The translations under genes were made by a program, and so were the position numbers. Positions 35,773 through 47,960 of a stretch of 64,000 bases of DNA are shown one piece after another. The DNA comes from Penelope pileata (Eukaryota > Chordata > Aves > Galliformes > Cracidae): NCBI GenBank assembly GCA_013396635.1, contig WBMW01001277.1, positions 124,001 through 188,000 of the forward strand, written 5' to 3'. Below the pieces are notes generated by a model. It did no database searches. It was not told where the DNA came from and saw nothing but the letters and a program-made list of their open reading frames with translations. How positions within the stretch are numbered: the stretch's first letter is position 1; each line of letters starts with the position of its first letter.

Positions 35773-38700
35773 AATTCTTTGTTTTCTGTTTATATCAGAT
35801 ATATTTTTGAAACTATCATTCAGATACCATATGCTCAGGAAAAGAAAAATGCTGATTTTTCTTCCACTAAAGTAGAATTGTGTGGCTCCTCTGCAAACTA
35901 CCAGTCAATGTCTACACCTTCTGCCTGCAGCAATGGTTACAAATGAAATATATTAACTGTTCATAGCAAGTGTTCCTCTTGTCTGAACAAGAAATGGCTC
36001 CAGTTATATGCTCAAGTTTATGCTTAAACACTGTTCTCAGTCAGAAATTGATCAAATGCATTTAAATTAAATTATAACTGTGTGAGGGAAGGGGAACCAA
36101 GTAGGACTGACACTGATCTGAGGAAACAGCATATTGAAAGGGAATTCAGTGGAAGTGCAGGAGGAAGAGCTGCTGCCTTTTTGTCTTGCTTTGTACATTT
36201 GTTAGTAGATAAGACATCCATCTAGGCAGCGAGTCACCTGCTTTCAGTGTCTTTCTTGTCCCTCACTGTTTAGAAATTTTCCTTACACCAGGCTATTCTT
36301 GTTGGTGTTAGTCTGTGCCTCTTCTATTGAATTGACAGCACTGCTCGGAAAAGAGTTCTCTGGGACACCCATCACCTGAGACAAGACAGAACTGATCAAA
36401 GGAGTGCTTGTGTTGTCTTGCTAGTCACGCAGTGGCTAGGCATCTTTCCACACAGCCTACACAGGGCTGAACTACCTTCTGGGACATCTCCTCTCCACCT
36501 GCTTTTCACACTACAAAACAACTTGGGGACCCAACTCAGCCACAGCTCCCACTTCAGCTACATGTAGCAATCAAGTGTGCAGCACTTATATCTGTTTCTC
36601 AACCTACTCCTTATCCTCTTACATCATGAAGCGCAAACTGTACTTTTTGAGTGTTAAATATGTTATTTTCAAAAGTCAAGGTCCTCTGTGAAACCACCGG
36701 GACTGGTTGGTATTAATAATTCAGTAATTCCTGCTGGCAAGTGAGAACTTGAGAGCTCCCCTTTAAAATTAATTATAAAAACGAGACTTGCCCAGTCCAA
36801 ACTTTTAATGACCCATTTACATTACACCACTGTTTTCTTTTCATAATCTGCTCAGCCTTAAAATATTTTTCTTGTACTTGCAATATCCACATTATATAAT
36901 TTGCCTAACTTCCTTTACTGTTAATAAAATATGAACATCAAATTTTTTATTATTATTTTTTTTAAGTTTCCACCTCTACCACCTATGTTATTATAGGGCT
37001 TAATTAAGTATACAGCTAATGAAATAAGGGCAAATAAAGACTAGAAGTAAAAAATAAAACAAACAAAACATATTATCCTCAACCCAAAACTTGAAAACAA
37101 ACCGAAGAAAGAATGAAAGACAGAGTTATAGCTCTAGGTTTAAAATCTTTCTGAATATGCCAGAAAGGCTTAGACATCAAAACTGGGCTTTTTACTTTAT
37201 GTGGTTCTTATCTTTTAGAATGATAATGAGATATGAATGAAGATAAGGACCTAAGTTACAAGATTAGGATTAAGGTTATTGCATAGTTTCTTATCAGATG
37301 TTGGTAAATAAGAACTGCACAACACCCTCAGCCTGCTTTTCCCTTCCCCCAGGAGCTACAGAGTTCATTGTAAGAAACAGTTGATGTAACAGCTTTGTGG
37401 GTTTTCTTTGTTTTTCAAAAGCAAACCCAAACAAACTAGATGAAATCCTCTTTCTTATTTTTACTATGTTCTTGAGAAAAAACCTAGTATCATAAGGTAT
37501 TAAAGGAAAACGTGTTTGGCAAATTATGCTGTGCCAATCTGTTTCATTCTTCCTAATTGTTATTCATTTGCTATTACTGAAGAAAACGTCAAGTGAAAGT
37601 AATCAAGGATTTCCAGAAGGATCTAGCAGAAACTGAGGGAGTCAGTCTGTATTTTCTGAGAGCAAAATATTGATTCAGGATAATCTTTTCCCTGTAAAAT
37701 TGGATGATCAAGAGAGCATCTTTAGTAAACCTCTTAGCTTTTCTTTCCCACAAAAATATGGTAATTTTCTTAAATTATTAAAAAAGAAGAAAAAAGATAA
37801 CTAAAAATACTTTCTTGTGTAGCCTCTGTTCATAATGTAATGTTATGTCTAGTCAGTACTGTTGTATGCCAGGTAAACATACCTCCTTTTAAAATATGTG
37901 ACAAGGTAAAGAACATTTTACTTTGCTTTTGATGTGTATTGAAAAGTGCAGTTTTCATTGGATCAGTTTCAAATAAAAAGAGTTCATACTATCATCATAA
38001 TGCAAAAACAAACCCTGGCAAATCTAAAATGAAAACTGCAGCTTTGAGAAACAACAACCGTTTTCCTTTTCCTTGGTTCATAAGCACAGTGGAAATATCC
38101 TTACTCTGATAATCATTAGTTACATGGGAGAAATAAAATAGCAAATTTTGCAAATAACGTTCCAAAAATGAAAACTGTTTTTTTTCTGTGTATTATTCTG
38201 TTTACTTACTAGTATAGAAGCTGGGGAAGCTTGACACCTCCTAAAACTGGGTCCTATCAATAAAGCTGTTCAGTGTGATTGCCTGCAAGGACATAAAATA
38301 TCCTGGAATAGTTTTGCCTAATTATTTAGATTATCAAGTAACAGGCAAAATCATATTCTTTTACACAAGGGTCATACTTTATTGAAATCAGAAGCAGTGT
38401 CAAACAGCCACACTGCATGAGGGAAAAAGGCTGTAATTTCATATATAGTTCACTTCTTTTCAGATTTAGTCTTCAAGCTGTCATCCTGTTTTAATTGTGA
38501 GTTCTTAAACTTGATTTATCACCCTGTTTTTTTAGTTGAGTGGATCTCATAGCCAAACATCCAAATCTTTATGTTATCCCACTTACTACAGATGCATCTT
38601 TAGTTTTGTTCTTTTTTTTGTTGTTGTTTGTTTTTATTTTCCTAGTAATGGACATAGAATGAAATCCTTTTGTCTGAGAGTGATTTATTCATAAGCCATA

Positions 38701-40159
38701 GTAATCTGTCATTTTTTCCTGTTTTCCTCTCAGTCTTCTCTCCACTCTAGATGGACTACAGCGCAGTCCATCAAGACATCTCAGAATGTGCAAGCTGCTG
38801 AGGGTTTGACCCCTTCTTGGATATGCACCATATGTACAAAATAGCATCAACAGCAGGCTTCCTACCTAATACTCCTCTGTTCAGTGCTTGTGTTCCCATA
38901 GATGATGTCTGAGATGGTTGCCAGTGTTAATTAATTTGGAATGTTTTACTATGCATTAATGTAAAAATAACACAGTCTGTTCAAAAAATATCTTATCTGG
39001 GAGTCTTATTTAGCACATAGCAGCTAAGCTTCCCAAGCTACATAGCAGACCTGAAGACTCTGGATTAGTCTTTGTTTACTTATTAGCCAGGAAAAGTTAT
39101 TAATTCAATCCCTTCTGCTACAGTCCTGCCTCACTCCATATATTGTAATCTAAGGTGCCATAGTAATGGTTAAGATTAATTTAAATTCATATTTTATTTT
39201 TAGTCTAGCGTTCTTGCAACTTGTGAAGTTGTAGGTTCTTTTGACCAGGGTAGAAAGAATTATGTCTTTTCTGTAATTCAAATTCTTTCTTTCAGGGATA
39301 ACAGCAAAAGGGGGAATGCTGAGTTACTGGCTAGCTCAGCAAAACCACACAATTTTAAATGCCACAAAACACATAGACAAGATTTGCAAATATTTTGGAA
39401 GTCTGTATCCTGCCTTAGATATTATTCTTCTCCTGAAAAGGAGTAGGTTCAGCAAGTCTGAGTTTAGGAATGGAAGGCTTCATTTGTCTCACTGAGCTCC
39501 TTTGGTAACCTCCGCCATCTTGAATTAGCATAAATTGACCTCTCAGTTTTCTCTTTTCTTTTTTTTTTTACCTTTATCAAGTACTGGATGATGTGAATGC
39601 TTTAAATGCATGTGAAATGTCTACAGAACTATTATCCACATCATTATCCAAGGTTAGTCTTACTAAAATTCACATTTTGGTAGTGGCCACTAACAAACAT
39701 TAATGGTAGATTCCTCTGCAAGATATCTAGTACATTGCATCCTCAGGTCTCTGCAGCCTATTTTCCTGGTCTTAAAATCTTTTTAGCTGGAAGCTGAACA
39801 TTTGTTTGCTTCCACTTTTTTATTTCTGAGTTTAGGGCACATCCTACTTTGCTAGACTTACTTGGAGTCATATTACCTTTATCTTGCGATCTATGTCTAT
39901 GCCACCTTTTTCCTAGAGTTGATACCCATTTTGGTGGTCTGTGAATATGGTAAAAAAAACCAAAAAACTCTGTGAGCCTTGGCTGACTTGGAGCCTCCCA
40001 GGAAGTTTTATTCTTATATCTGAAAACTACTTGTGAACTTGACCCACACTGAATGTAATTTTCCTTGCTGACTATCCCATTTGTTTTGTGAAAGGCTATT
40101 GATCTCTTGCAGTTCTAGAGCAATATAGGTGATTGCCCTGTGAACTCAGATTTTTAAGC

Positions 40160-40178
40160 TTTTTTTTTTTTTTTTTTT
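40160..40178 (+). repeat. T19 homopolymer
   Basis: Nineteen T in a row. No element is recognisable on either side. Confidence 0.85.
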
Positions 40179-42843
40179 GACTCTTCTGTAATTTAGTCAC
40201 TTAGAGATCATACTTTGCTGTGGTTTAGGAGTGTTTTTGAATAGATTCAGGCAAAGTGCTGTCTTTTCTCATTTATTCCTGGGCAATACCTGCTCCCAAA
40301 GTCCTCTTCTATCGGCAGGTGGTGAAAAGGGGAGGAAGAGAGAGGGTGAGACTTCTCCCAGCTCTAGTCATCACCATTGCCTTACATTGTTGGTCAAAGC
40401 ATGGAGATTTAATTACTCTCCATTCTGCTTGGTTTGGTTAGTGAAAGTCAAAAGCATGGTGCACTTTTCAGCATCAGAAATTTGTGGTATGAACCAGAGT
40501 TCCTAAGTTGTACAGGTTCAGTTCTCAGACGTTTATAATGCCAGTAACATATCTTGTTGGTATACTGTCACAGAAAGTATGTGAAAAATTGTGATGCTTT
40601 TTCATGTCTCTTGTGAGACACCTGATAAGCTGTCACTTGTGGCTTTCCCACAGCATCACCAACGATGTCAATATATTCATGAAGCCAGTGGTGAGGGCCA
40701 CATAGGCAGTTGTAGAGTGGGCCCTACTCAGGCATAAAAACAAATGCTTATGAAAACTTAAGCTACATAAATCACTCAGGCCGTAGCACCCCATCTGTTA
40801 ATGTTTTGATTTCATGACAGGTACCTATCAGCTAGTAATGCTGCTGAATTGTAAGTCTAACTCTTCTTTTTTTAAAATTATACTTGCTTTGGAGGGAAAA
40901 CACAAACAGCTAATAGCCAAAACAAAAGTTGTCTTAAAAAGAAAACACCATTGCATTTAAGTATTTTAATTATTTCATAATTTTATTTTTAAATTCAGAG
41001 TGTACATAAATGATTTCACTCTTATTCCCTTCCTGCTTAGTGACAAGAAAAGAAATTCAAATTGCACTTGGGTGGAATAAGTTAACAAAGCCAATTTTAT
41101 TGTGCAGATGAATTGTAGGTGTAGCATATCTGCATTTCTGAAATTGTTAGCAAGCCTTTTTTCCAAAGCTTTCTCTCTGTCTAGGTGTGTATATAACACA
41201 CAATATTTAGAGAACAAATCAACTTTACGAAACTCAGTTGTTTTAAGTAGAAGTTGTCACAGTTATACATTTTCCTCAGGAAGTAATGAATTTAGTTTTT
41301 CTTTCAACTAAAAATTTAGATTCTAAGATTTTTTAAAAGATGACCAAACCATTTCCTCAAAAACTTTTTCATGGAATTTTGCTTTTTCTAAGAATAGCGT
41401 CATGAGTTTGAAGGAGTGAATAGGTCCATAAGAAGTAAAAATTATTATTTCTTTCTCCCATTCCTGTACTATTTGTTCAACTCAGGAATTGCTTTTGTGG
41501 TGTACTGGTTCATCTCATTAAATATGGATGGTAGTGATCCTAATCAAACCATCCCAAATAGTTGGGAAGTTTTAGTGTTTGATCATGTGTTGTTCATGGC
41601 AAAATGTTGCTTCCATTTTACTCTTAATCAGGAGAGGCTACTGTAAGGGTTTTGACCAAACTTCATCTTTTTACTTACTCACTGGTAGCTTTCTTAAGTC
41701 AGAAAAAAAAGAAGAAAGAGTGGACAGATATTAGAGATTCTATATTTTACTTTATATAAGCCACAGAACACATGGCTGGAGTTGCATGTATGCAGGCTGT
41801 AGGATTCTTTACATTATAAGGCTAGAGAATATTTAAATCCTCAGTCTCAAACTTTGCAGTTCCACCTAGAACCTGTCACACTTCTTTCATTTTTTCATTT
41901 TATTTTTAGCATTTTTTTTTCAGTTGCTGATTTAAACAATTTGATCTATCTCTCAACTCCCGTTTTGAGTAAAGAAATCATAAAAGTTAGAAACCCAAAA
42001 ATTAGATTGTTCTTTTGAGCAGCTGCTGTCCACAAGTGTGGAAAGATTGTTAAAAGTGAAGAACATCACTTTCTAACAAGCTATATGCAGATTTGATGAC
42101 TGAATCTCATCTTTCCATTACTGTGCTGTCACCAAGCACTATTATGTTGACATTCATAGATATATAGAAGGAAAAGAAAAGCTCTTTGAGTGTTTAAAGA
42201 TGCATTTCTACAACCATGGATGTCAATGATCCTTCTTTGTTGTTAACCAACTTCTGTTGACCTACATTTATTATTTAACATGTAATTATTAATTAAAATA
42301 TGGTCTATAATGTTTTGCAGTATTCATTCTTGTACTTTTACGGAATACCAGGTGAATGAGAGTAAAGGGAAATTGTATGTACAAGAACACAGGTATTTAT
42401 AAAAGAAGAAGATACTTTTGCATTGATGATTCCTTAAACATTTGTACCAGTTCTTTTGGTAACCTAATGAGGACTAGATAGATTTCTGTTTAACTTATTT
42501 GGAAAATTCTTTCATAATATTTTTTATTTTTTGTATCATCTATTTTTAAATAGCATAGAAGAGTTGCTTCCATGTGCTAGTGTTTTGAATCAGAGACATC
42601 TGGTCTCTTACATCTGCAATGCTTCTACCAGGGCGCCACTAGTAGCAGGCTTTTTTCCCTGTGATTGTTGTAACAACTTCTAACAGTTTCCACATACATT
42701 CAAATTGAAGATTTAGTTTTACAATGTTAAGTATTTGGCTGAATTTGTAAAAGATGTTATTAGTGTCTTCGTATGTATATTGTCACTTGATTTTTCTTGT
42801 TTTTGTTTTCAGGTGCTCCATCTAATACTTTAAAATTGTTCAT

Positions 42844-42875
42844 TCCTCCCACCTCTCTCCTCCCCCTCCCCCCCG
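42844..42875 (-). other. C-rich tract; possible G-quadruplex on the minus strand
   Basis: On the plus strand the tract runs tcctcccacctctctcctcc and then C5, T, C7. The minus strand therefore has G7, G5 and G3 runs, enough for a G-quadruplex with one long loop. This is inference from composition only. Confidence 0.4.
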
Positions 42876-45212
42876 ACTCATGTTTAATGGTCTTCTATTT
42901 TGTGTTCATCAAAGAACACCTCTTTTCATCATAATTGATTGTATTTTTATTTCTCACAAGGTCAGTTTGTATGATTAGTTTATCCAGTTGCAGAAGATTT
43001 TTGTCTGAATTTGACAGTGCTTCAAGAAAGATAGCTAAAACTCAAATGTTGCTGTTTATATTCAAGAAAACTCAGGAATGGTGATTTTTTGTGACATAGA
43101 TTTCACATGAAATGTATATTTACTAAGAAGTCTTTTAAATTTTATCAATTGTTAAAATTGTACCAATTAATAGTTTAACAGATTTAATTGGTGCATTTTT
43201 TACCAATAAGAAGTTGTACCTTGCTTGACTAAGGTTCTGGGCCGACACTTTGAATCAGAGAAAATATATATTAATTTGAGGAAAAATGTTTTTTCCTTAT
43301 TCTGAGCAATCTTTCTATGACTGAGGAAAAGATGTCTGTTCTATAACTATATATTATTGTCTCCTAAACAGGCCCATGAATCTTCAGGTCTTTTCACAGT
43401 ATAAATGTTTTGAGATGTCCTTCCTGACCTTTCAAAAATACATGTTAGTACATCTGGCAGGAAGTAGTTTTATTTCCGTTAAATAACAGAGGGAAAAATG
43501 TTCTCACAGTCCATATCAAGACAAGACTGTTGTCTCCCTAAAAGAAGAGTAGAGTTAGTAAAATCTGTTTCAAGGAGTTGTTGCTATTTTTCATGAGTGC
43601 TTAGTTCAAGAACGGCTGATGGATCTTGTGGGTAAATCAGCCTGTACAGCATTTGGGCACACGTCAACTCCAGTTGCTCATTTTTGTATTGAGAGAATCC
43701 TTACTGAGCCACCCTTACCTCTTCTCTTTCTTTCTAGGTTTCATATAGCAGAAGCTTTCCTCTCTGCTGCAAGCATAGTATGTAGTGTCTGGTTGGAGAC
43801 TCAGGCTGGATCAGATAAATCATTATATTCAATATATGAAATACAAAAATTGTATTTAGGGAACTTTAGGGAACAATTTGGGAGTCACTGTTGCTGAATA
43901 ATGAATTAATGTAATTTAGAATAATGTAATTTACTGTCCCTCTTCTAAACAGCTTCTAGGTGGAGGAAGGAAAGAAAAAGGGAAATATTACTTTGGAAGC
44001 CACACAATAATCTGAATATGTTGTACTCATTTTAAAGTTCCTTCTGCAGAATCCATTTTGGTAATGCATATAATGCAGATATTGTTAGGGTGCAATGGGA
44101 CTGCTGCTGTTATTGTAAAATTCATGTCACTCATTAACTTGTCTACCTTGAAAATGGAGTTTTGAAGGCACGTAGATATTTAGAGGTTGTAACTACATCA
44201 GTAGATTTTATTCCTTTTTCTTGAGTGCTTTCACTAAGTGACTTCTAATGAGAAATTTGTTCTTTCCTTAATTATGCAAGCTGCTGCATTAACTGAGTAA
44301 TCTAGTCAGTATCAAAGTGAAAATACCATCCAAACTTTTGGGTATGAGTTTGGAAAGCCAGCTATAATAGATTTTCAATGAACTTCTGTTACAGAATTTG
44401 AAGGCAAGAATTTGACAAGATATAACTGGATGTGTATCTTGAAAATTACCTTTTTTTTCTGAAGAGCTTTAAACTGAACAAAAATGAAATTTTGTGAGGC
44501 TTCTGGCTTGCTTTTGATTATACATGTTGTGAGTAGCTGTAGATCCAATTCTGACTTTCTAGTTAGGTTTCCTGGGCTTTATGCATCTTCTTGACTAATA
44601 CAAATTACTGTGACTTGTAATTACTTTTCTATAATGGTATATATTACTATTCTATATTACTTTTCTAGCGGTAGGGTATCAGGAAAGAAAAATCAACATT
44701 AACAGTCTTGCATTGGCTTTAAACCAACAGATAGTATTTCAATAATCTTAAAACATTAAGAAACAAACAGTATTAATTAGATTTCATGAGTTATTAGAAA
44801 AATCCTACCTAATCTAGTAAGAATGTAAACTCCTATATCTTTTTGAAAAAAAACTATTGTAAAGTCTAAGAGAATAATATTCTTTCATATACATTTATAG
44901 AGGAAAATGTTTATGCTTACCCTTGCATAATTCAATGAGTTAAAAAAATTAAGAATGATTGCCATTTTATATTTAGTTTTATAGATTTCATTTATAATGG
45001 TTATTACAAGATAGACTTGCTTTTACCTAAATATAAATATAGCATGTATGTATATTTATAAAAAGAGTAATGACAATGTTTGGAAGATCTAGACCAAATT
45101 CTTCATTTTATTTGAAACAGCAAAAGATCATTTTCCTTTAAATCAACCAAGCATAGAAAAAGTCTCTACACATGGTCTTCTCAACAGCGCTATATGCTTT
45201 TTTCTTTGTTTA

Positions 45213-45235
45213 TTTTTGTATTTCTGTGCAATTAG
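45213..45235 (+). other. DMD: splice acceptor of exon 52
   Basis: A T-rich tract (tatttctgtg) followed by caattag immediately before the first codon of exon 52. The tract is interrupted by purines, so it is weaker in pyrimidine content than the exon 51 acceptor. Exon length and frame match human exon 52 exactly. Confidence 0.9.
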
Positions 45236-45353
45236 GCAATACTACAGGATCTGGAGCAAAGACGTCCTCAGCTGGATGAACTAATAACTGCGGCACAAAA
45301 TCTGAAAAACAAGACAAGCAATCAAGAGGCCAGAACAATAATTACTGACCGCA
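45236..45353 (+). CDS. DMD: dystrophin exon 52 (spectrin repeat 20, continued)
   Basis: Internal coding exon continuing spectrin repeat 20 of the dystrophin central rod. It holds 39 codons plus one base of the next codon. The residues include LQDLEQRRPQLDELITAAQ and KNKTSNQEARTIITDR, nearly identical to human dystrophin at this place. It is preceded by a T-rich tract ending in gcaattag and followed by the full consensus donor gtaagt at 45354-45359. Its 118 bp equals the human exon 52 length. Exon 51 ends on a codon boundary and this exon begins on one, so the two join in frame. Their summed length (354 bp) is a multiple of three. The window ends before exon 53 and before the rest of the repeat. 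Confidence 0.97.
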
Positions 45354-45359
45354 GTAAGT
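45354..45359 (+). other. DMD: splice donor of exon 52
   Basis: gtaagt, a perfect match to the consensus donor at +1 to +6. The exon ends in the first base of a split codon (phase 1), as in the human gene. Confidence 0.92.
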
Positions 45360-45799
45360 GATGACTCTGCTATCATATGATGTCTCAGGAAATATGAAAT
45401 ATGTTGTATACTTGATATGCATAGCATTTTGTAGACATTTTATGCATTTGCCATAAAAATCAAGAGACATTTCCATCAGGAGGCAGTTCTCACAGAGATT
45501 TTCTGAACTGCATATAGAGGAAATGTAAGTGAAAGTCAGTGATGATATATTTTAAAATTTTCACCTAAAATTTTATATTTATCTTTTTTTATATTTTATC
45601 TTCATAATTGAAACACATTGCAGAATAAACAGAATGTGGTCAACCTTAAATAATTAAATACATTTATTCTTAAAAGAGGAAGATAAAAACAATGACAAAA
45701 AGGAATTCATAGAGTGTAACCATTGGCTTGTGAGAGGCTTTCAGTTCCACTCCTGTAGTATAGCGGCAGCCTCTTCCTTCACCTCCCTTCAGTTGGCAG

Positions 45800-45824
45800 A
45801 AACCTGATGATGCACATCAGGTTT
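45800..45824. other. perfect 10 bp inverted repeat with 5 bp spacer
   Basis: AAACCTGATG (45800-45809), atgca, CATCAGGTTT (45815-45824). It lies about 450 bases after the exon 52 donor. No function is evident. Confidence 0.85.
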
Positions 45825-45908
45825 GTGTTCGTTCTTCAGTTCTGGCTTCCCCTTTCAGAATTAACCAACCAGCTGTATGTAAGGTAGAAAAATTAGTAGA
45901 TGAAGTTT

Positions 45909-45934
45909 AGTTTTAGAAAAAGTTTTAGAAAAAG
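45909..45934 (+). repeat. 12-bp tandem repeat (agttttagaaaa, 2.2 units)
   Basis: Two perfect units at 45909-45920 and 45921-45932 followed by the start of a third. Confidence 0.85.
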
Positions 45935-47559
45935 TCTGTGAAAGTAGTGTTGTCATCCTTGGATGCTTTCTTGTCTTGTGTCCTTCACTGTAGGGTGAAA
46001 CATGCTCTCAAGTTAATGCTGTTAAAAGCGGCCATCTGTGGCAGACTGTTACATATTGTCAGTTATTATTTTGGCTACTTAGGACCAAAATACAGCAACA
46101 AAAATTATCTTATGGTTCTAGAGGTCCTCTGTAGAGCCTAGAGAAGACCCAGGCCAAATGCTATACATGTGGATGCAGCCAGCTCACTTTAGGTGAAAGC
46201 AAACTGTTCTGTATACCTTGGTTTGTAAATCAGGGAATTGTTCCCTGAAACTGGTGAGTTTGAGGTTGTAGATATTGGTTATGTTTCTCTATCCCTGTAA
46301 TTGTGAATAATATATTCATGGCCTCTTTTTTTTTTTTTCCCCAATCATATTATAACTTTCCATAGTATTTCAAAACCATATTGCATGCTTGGACTGCCTT
46401 GTTGGATAGTGCTTTTACGTTACACAGAAACCTGTTCCTTTTTGACATGCAATTAATTTTACAATCACATACTCAGTTGAATTCAGGTGCAGTTTGTACA
46501 TACACCTTAACTGTACAGCTCTCATTCAAAACTGTTATGTAGTACTTCCATCAAGTATTTTATAATATATGTTTTCATTTTTAATTCTGAGGCAAGTTGT
46601 CTGAAGGTAAGAATTGTAGACTTTACATGAAATGCAAGTGTAATTCTTATGAAATCTCATGAGAGCTGTATGCATGACTAAATTTCCTTCTGTTGGAAAA
46701 CAGCACTTCAGTTTAAGTGAAATTGCCTTCTAAGATAGATTAAATGCTTTCTCGTATAGCAAAAAAAGGAAAGTAAGCTAGCAGACTGCAAATCATGAAA
46801 GAACATGAGGTAACCAAACTATATTACAGCTTGCATCTGTGGCTAGTGGTGAGGTGAGTGTATTTTATATAACAGTTTATTTAATTTTATCTATAAAAAT
46901 TCCCCAAATTATTAGTTGTTTCTGAACCTAAGGTATACAAGATTCATTTTTTCTGTGATATAGCATCTGATTTTCTATTCTGAAACTAGCAATATCCTTC
47001 ATGGCAAATCTGCAATTTATGATGCAGCAGATAGAAGTCATCTCCCTTTATGATTTTTTAAAGCATGTATCTTGCTGTTGCATAGCATCTTCTAAAGTTA
47101 TCCTGTTGTTGGTAATGAAATAATTTTAAAGTAAGCAAATTAGAAATAGGTCTGGGTCTCTGCAATGGAAGAAGATTAAATGTGATCCGGAATAATTTTT
47201 GTCCAGACTTCTGAGATGGCAAACTAGATTCATGAAATTTTTTTCATACTTAGTTTATATTTGTATGATTGTAGGTACTAAACTCTACTCAAGAGGTATT
47301 TATTACTTTTGAATTTTAAATAGACCTTGATATTTCCAGGAAGGAAAAAGAACTTTACTGTATGACACAAGTTTTTTTCTTAGCATAGGAATACTGTCAC
47401 AGAAATTATTTCTTGAAATGTAGAACAGGAGTAATTTTTATATTTTTAATTGTATGTTGATTTTCCTATTTGTTGTATGAATAAGATGAAGACTACTCTG
47501 GTTGGAGTTAGTCCTGCTAAATATCTGTATAGATAGGATCCACTTATTTTTGCTGCAGC

Positions 47560-47960
47560 TGCTGTGGGTTTACTTCTCCCTTCCCACCTCTTCACAATGT
47601 TGTGCTGTGCTCTCCAGAATACCAGAGGACTCTCCTTATCCTTAGGTCAGGAGCTATATGCTGTCTCACACAGCTCCTCAGAAGCCTGCTGTGCTGTGCA
47701 GTGCTCCCACTTTGTGCAGTTGATTCTCCTTGCAGTTCAGCACAGCCCAGGGCACTCAGGATGTCCCCTGGTCCTTCTCCAGGAATCTTGCTCTCAGCCA
47801 GAGCTGAGCTTGGGCAGAGAACCTGCTCCTGTGCTACAGGGCATCCCTCCCATTTTCCTTGGCCATCACACCAGAGTTCTGGTGCAAGTCGTCCCTTCCT
47901 GTCTCACCCACAGATTGCTCCCTGTTTTCTGTATTCACTCTCTCTCTTCTTGAATGTAAA
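47560..47960. other. GC-richer stretch of unknown origin
   Basis: About 400 bases clearly richer in G and C than the flanks, with many CAGCTCC, GTGCTGTG and CTCCAGG phrases. It holds overlapping plus-strand open frames of 129 and 137 codons, but neither shows a recognisable domain, and they overlap in different frames, which argues for chance. It may be a diverged repeat. Confidence 0.5.

Larger units (their letters stand above)
9024..45235 (+). other. DMD: DMD intron 51, complete
   Basis: The whole intron between exons 51 and 52, 36,212 bp, starting gtacgagaaa and ending gcaattag. The human intron is somewhat larger (about 44 kb from memory). Recognisable contents are the three CR1 copies, the solo LTR, a GC-rich repeat-like block near 23 kb, a probable old LINE fragment near 26.5 kb, several hairpins, simple repeats and one assembly gap. 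The stretches 9024-15550, 16037-22964, 23581-26150, 26571-29040, 30965-35497 and 35773-45235 otherwise show AT-rich sequence in which I recognise no gene, RNA gene or named element. They may still hold diverged repeats or conserved noncoding elements that cannot be seen without alignment. Confidence 0.93.
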
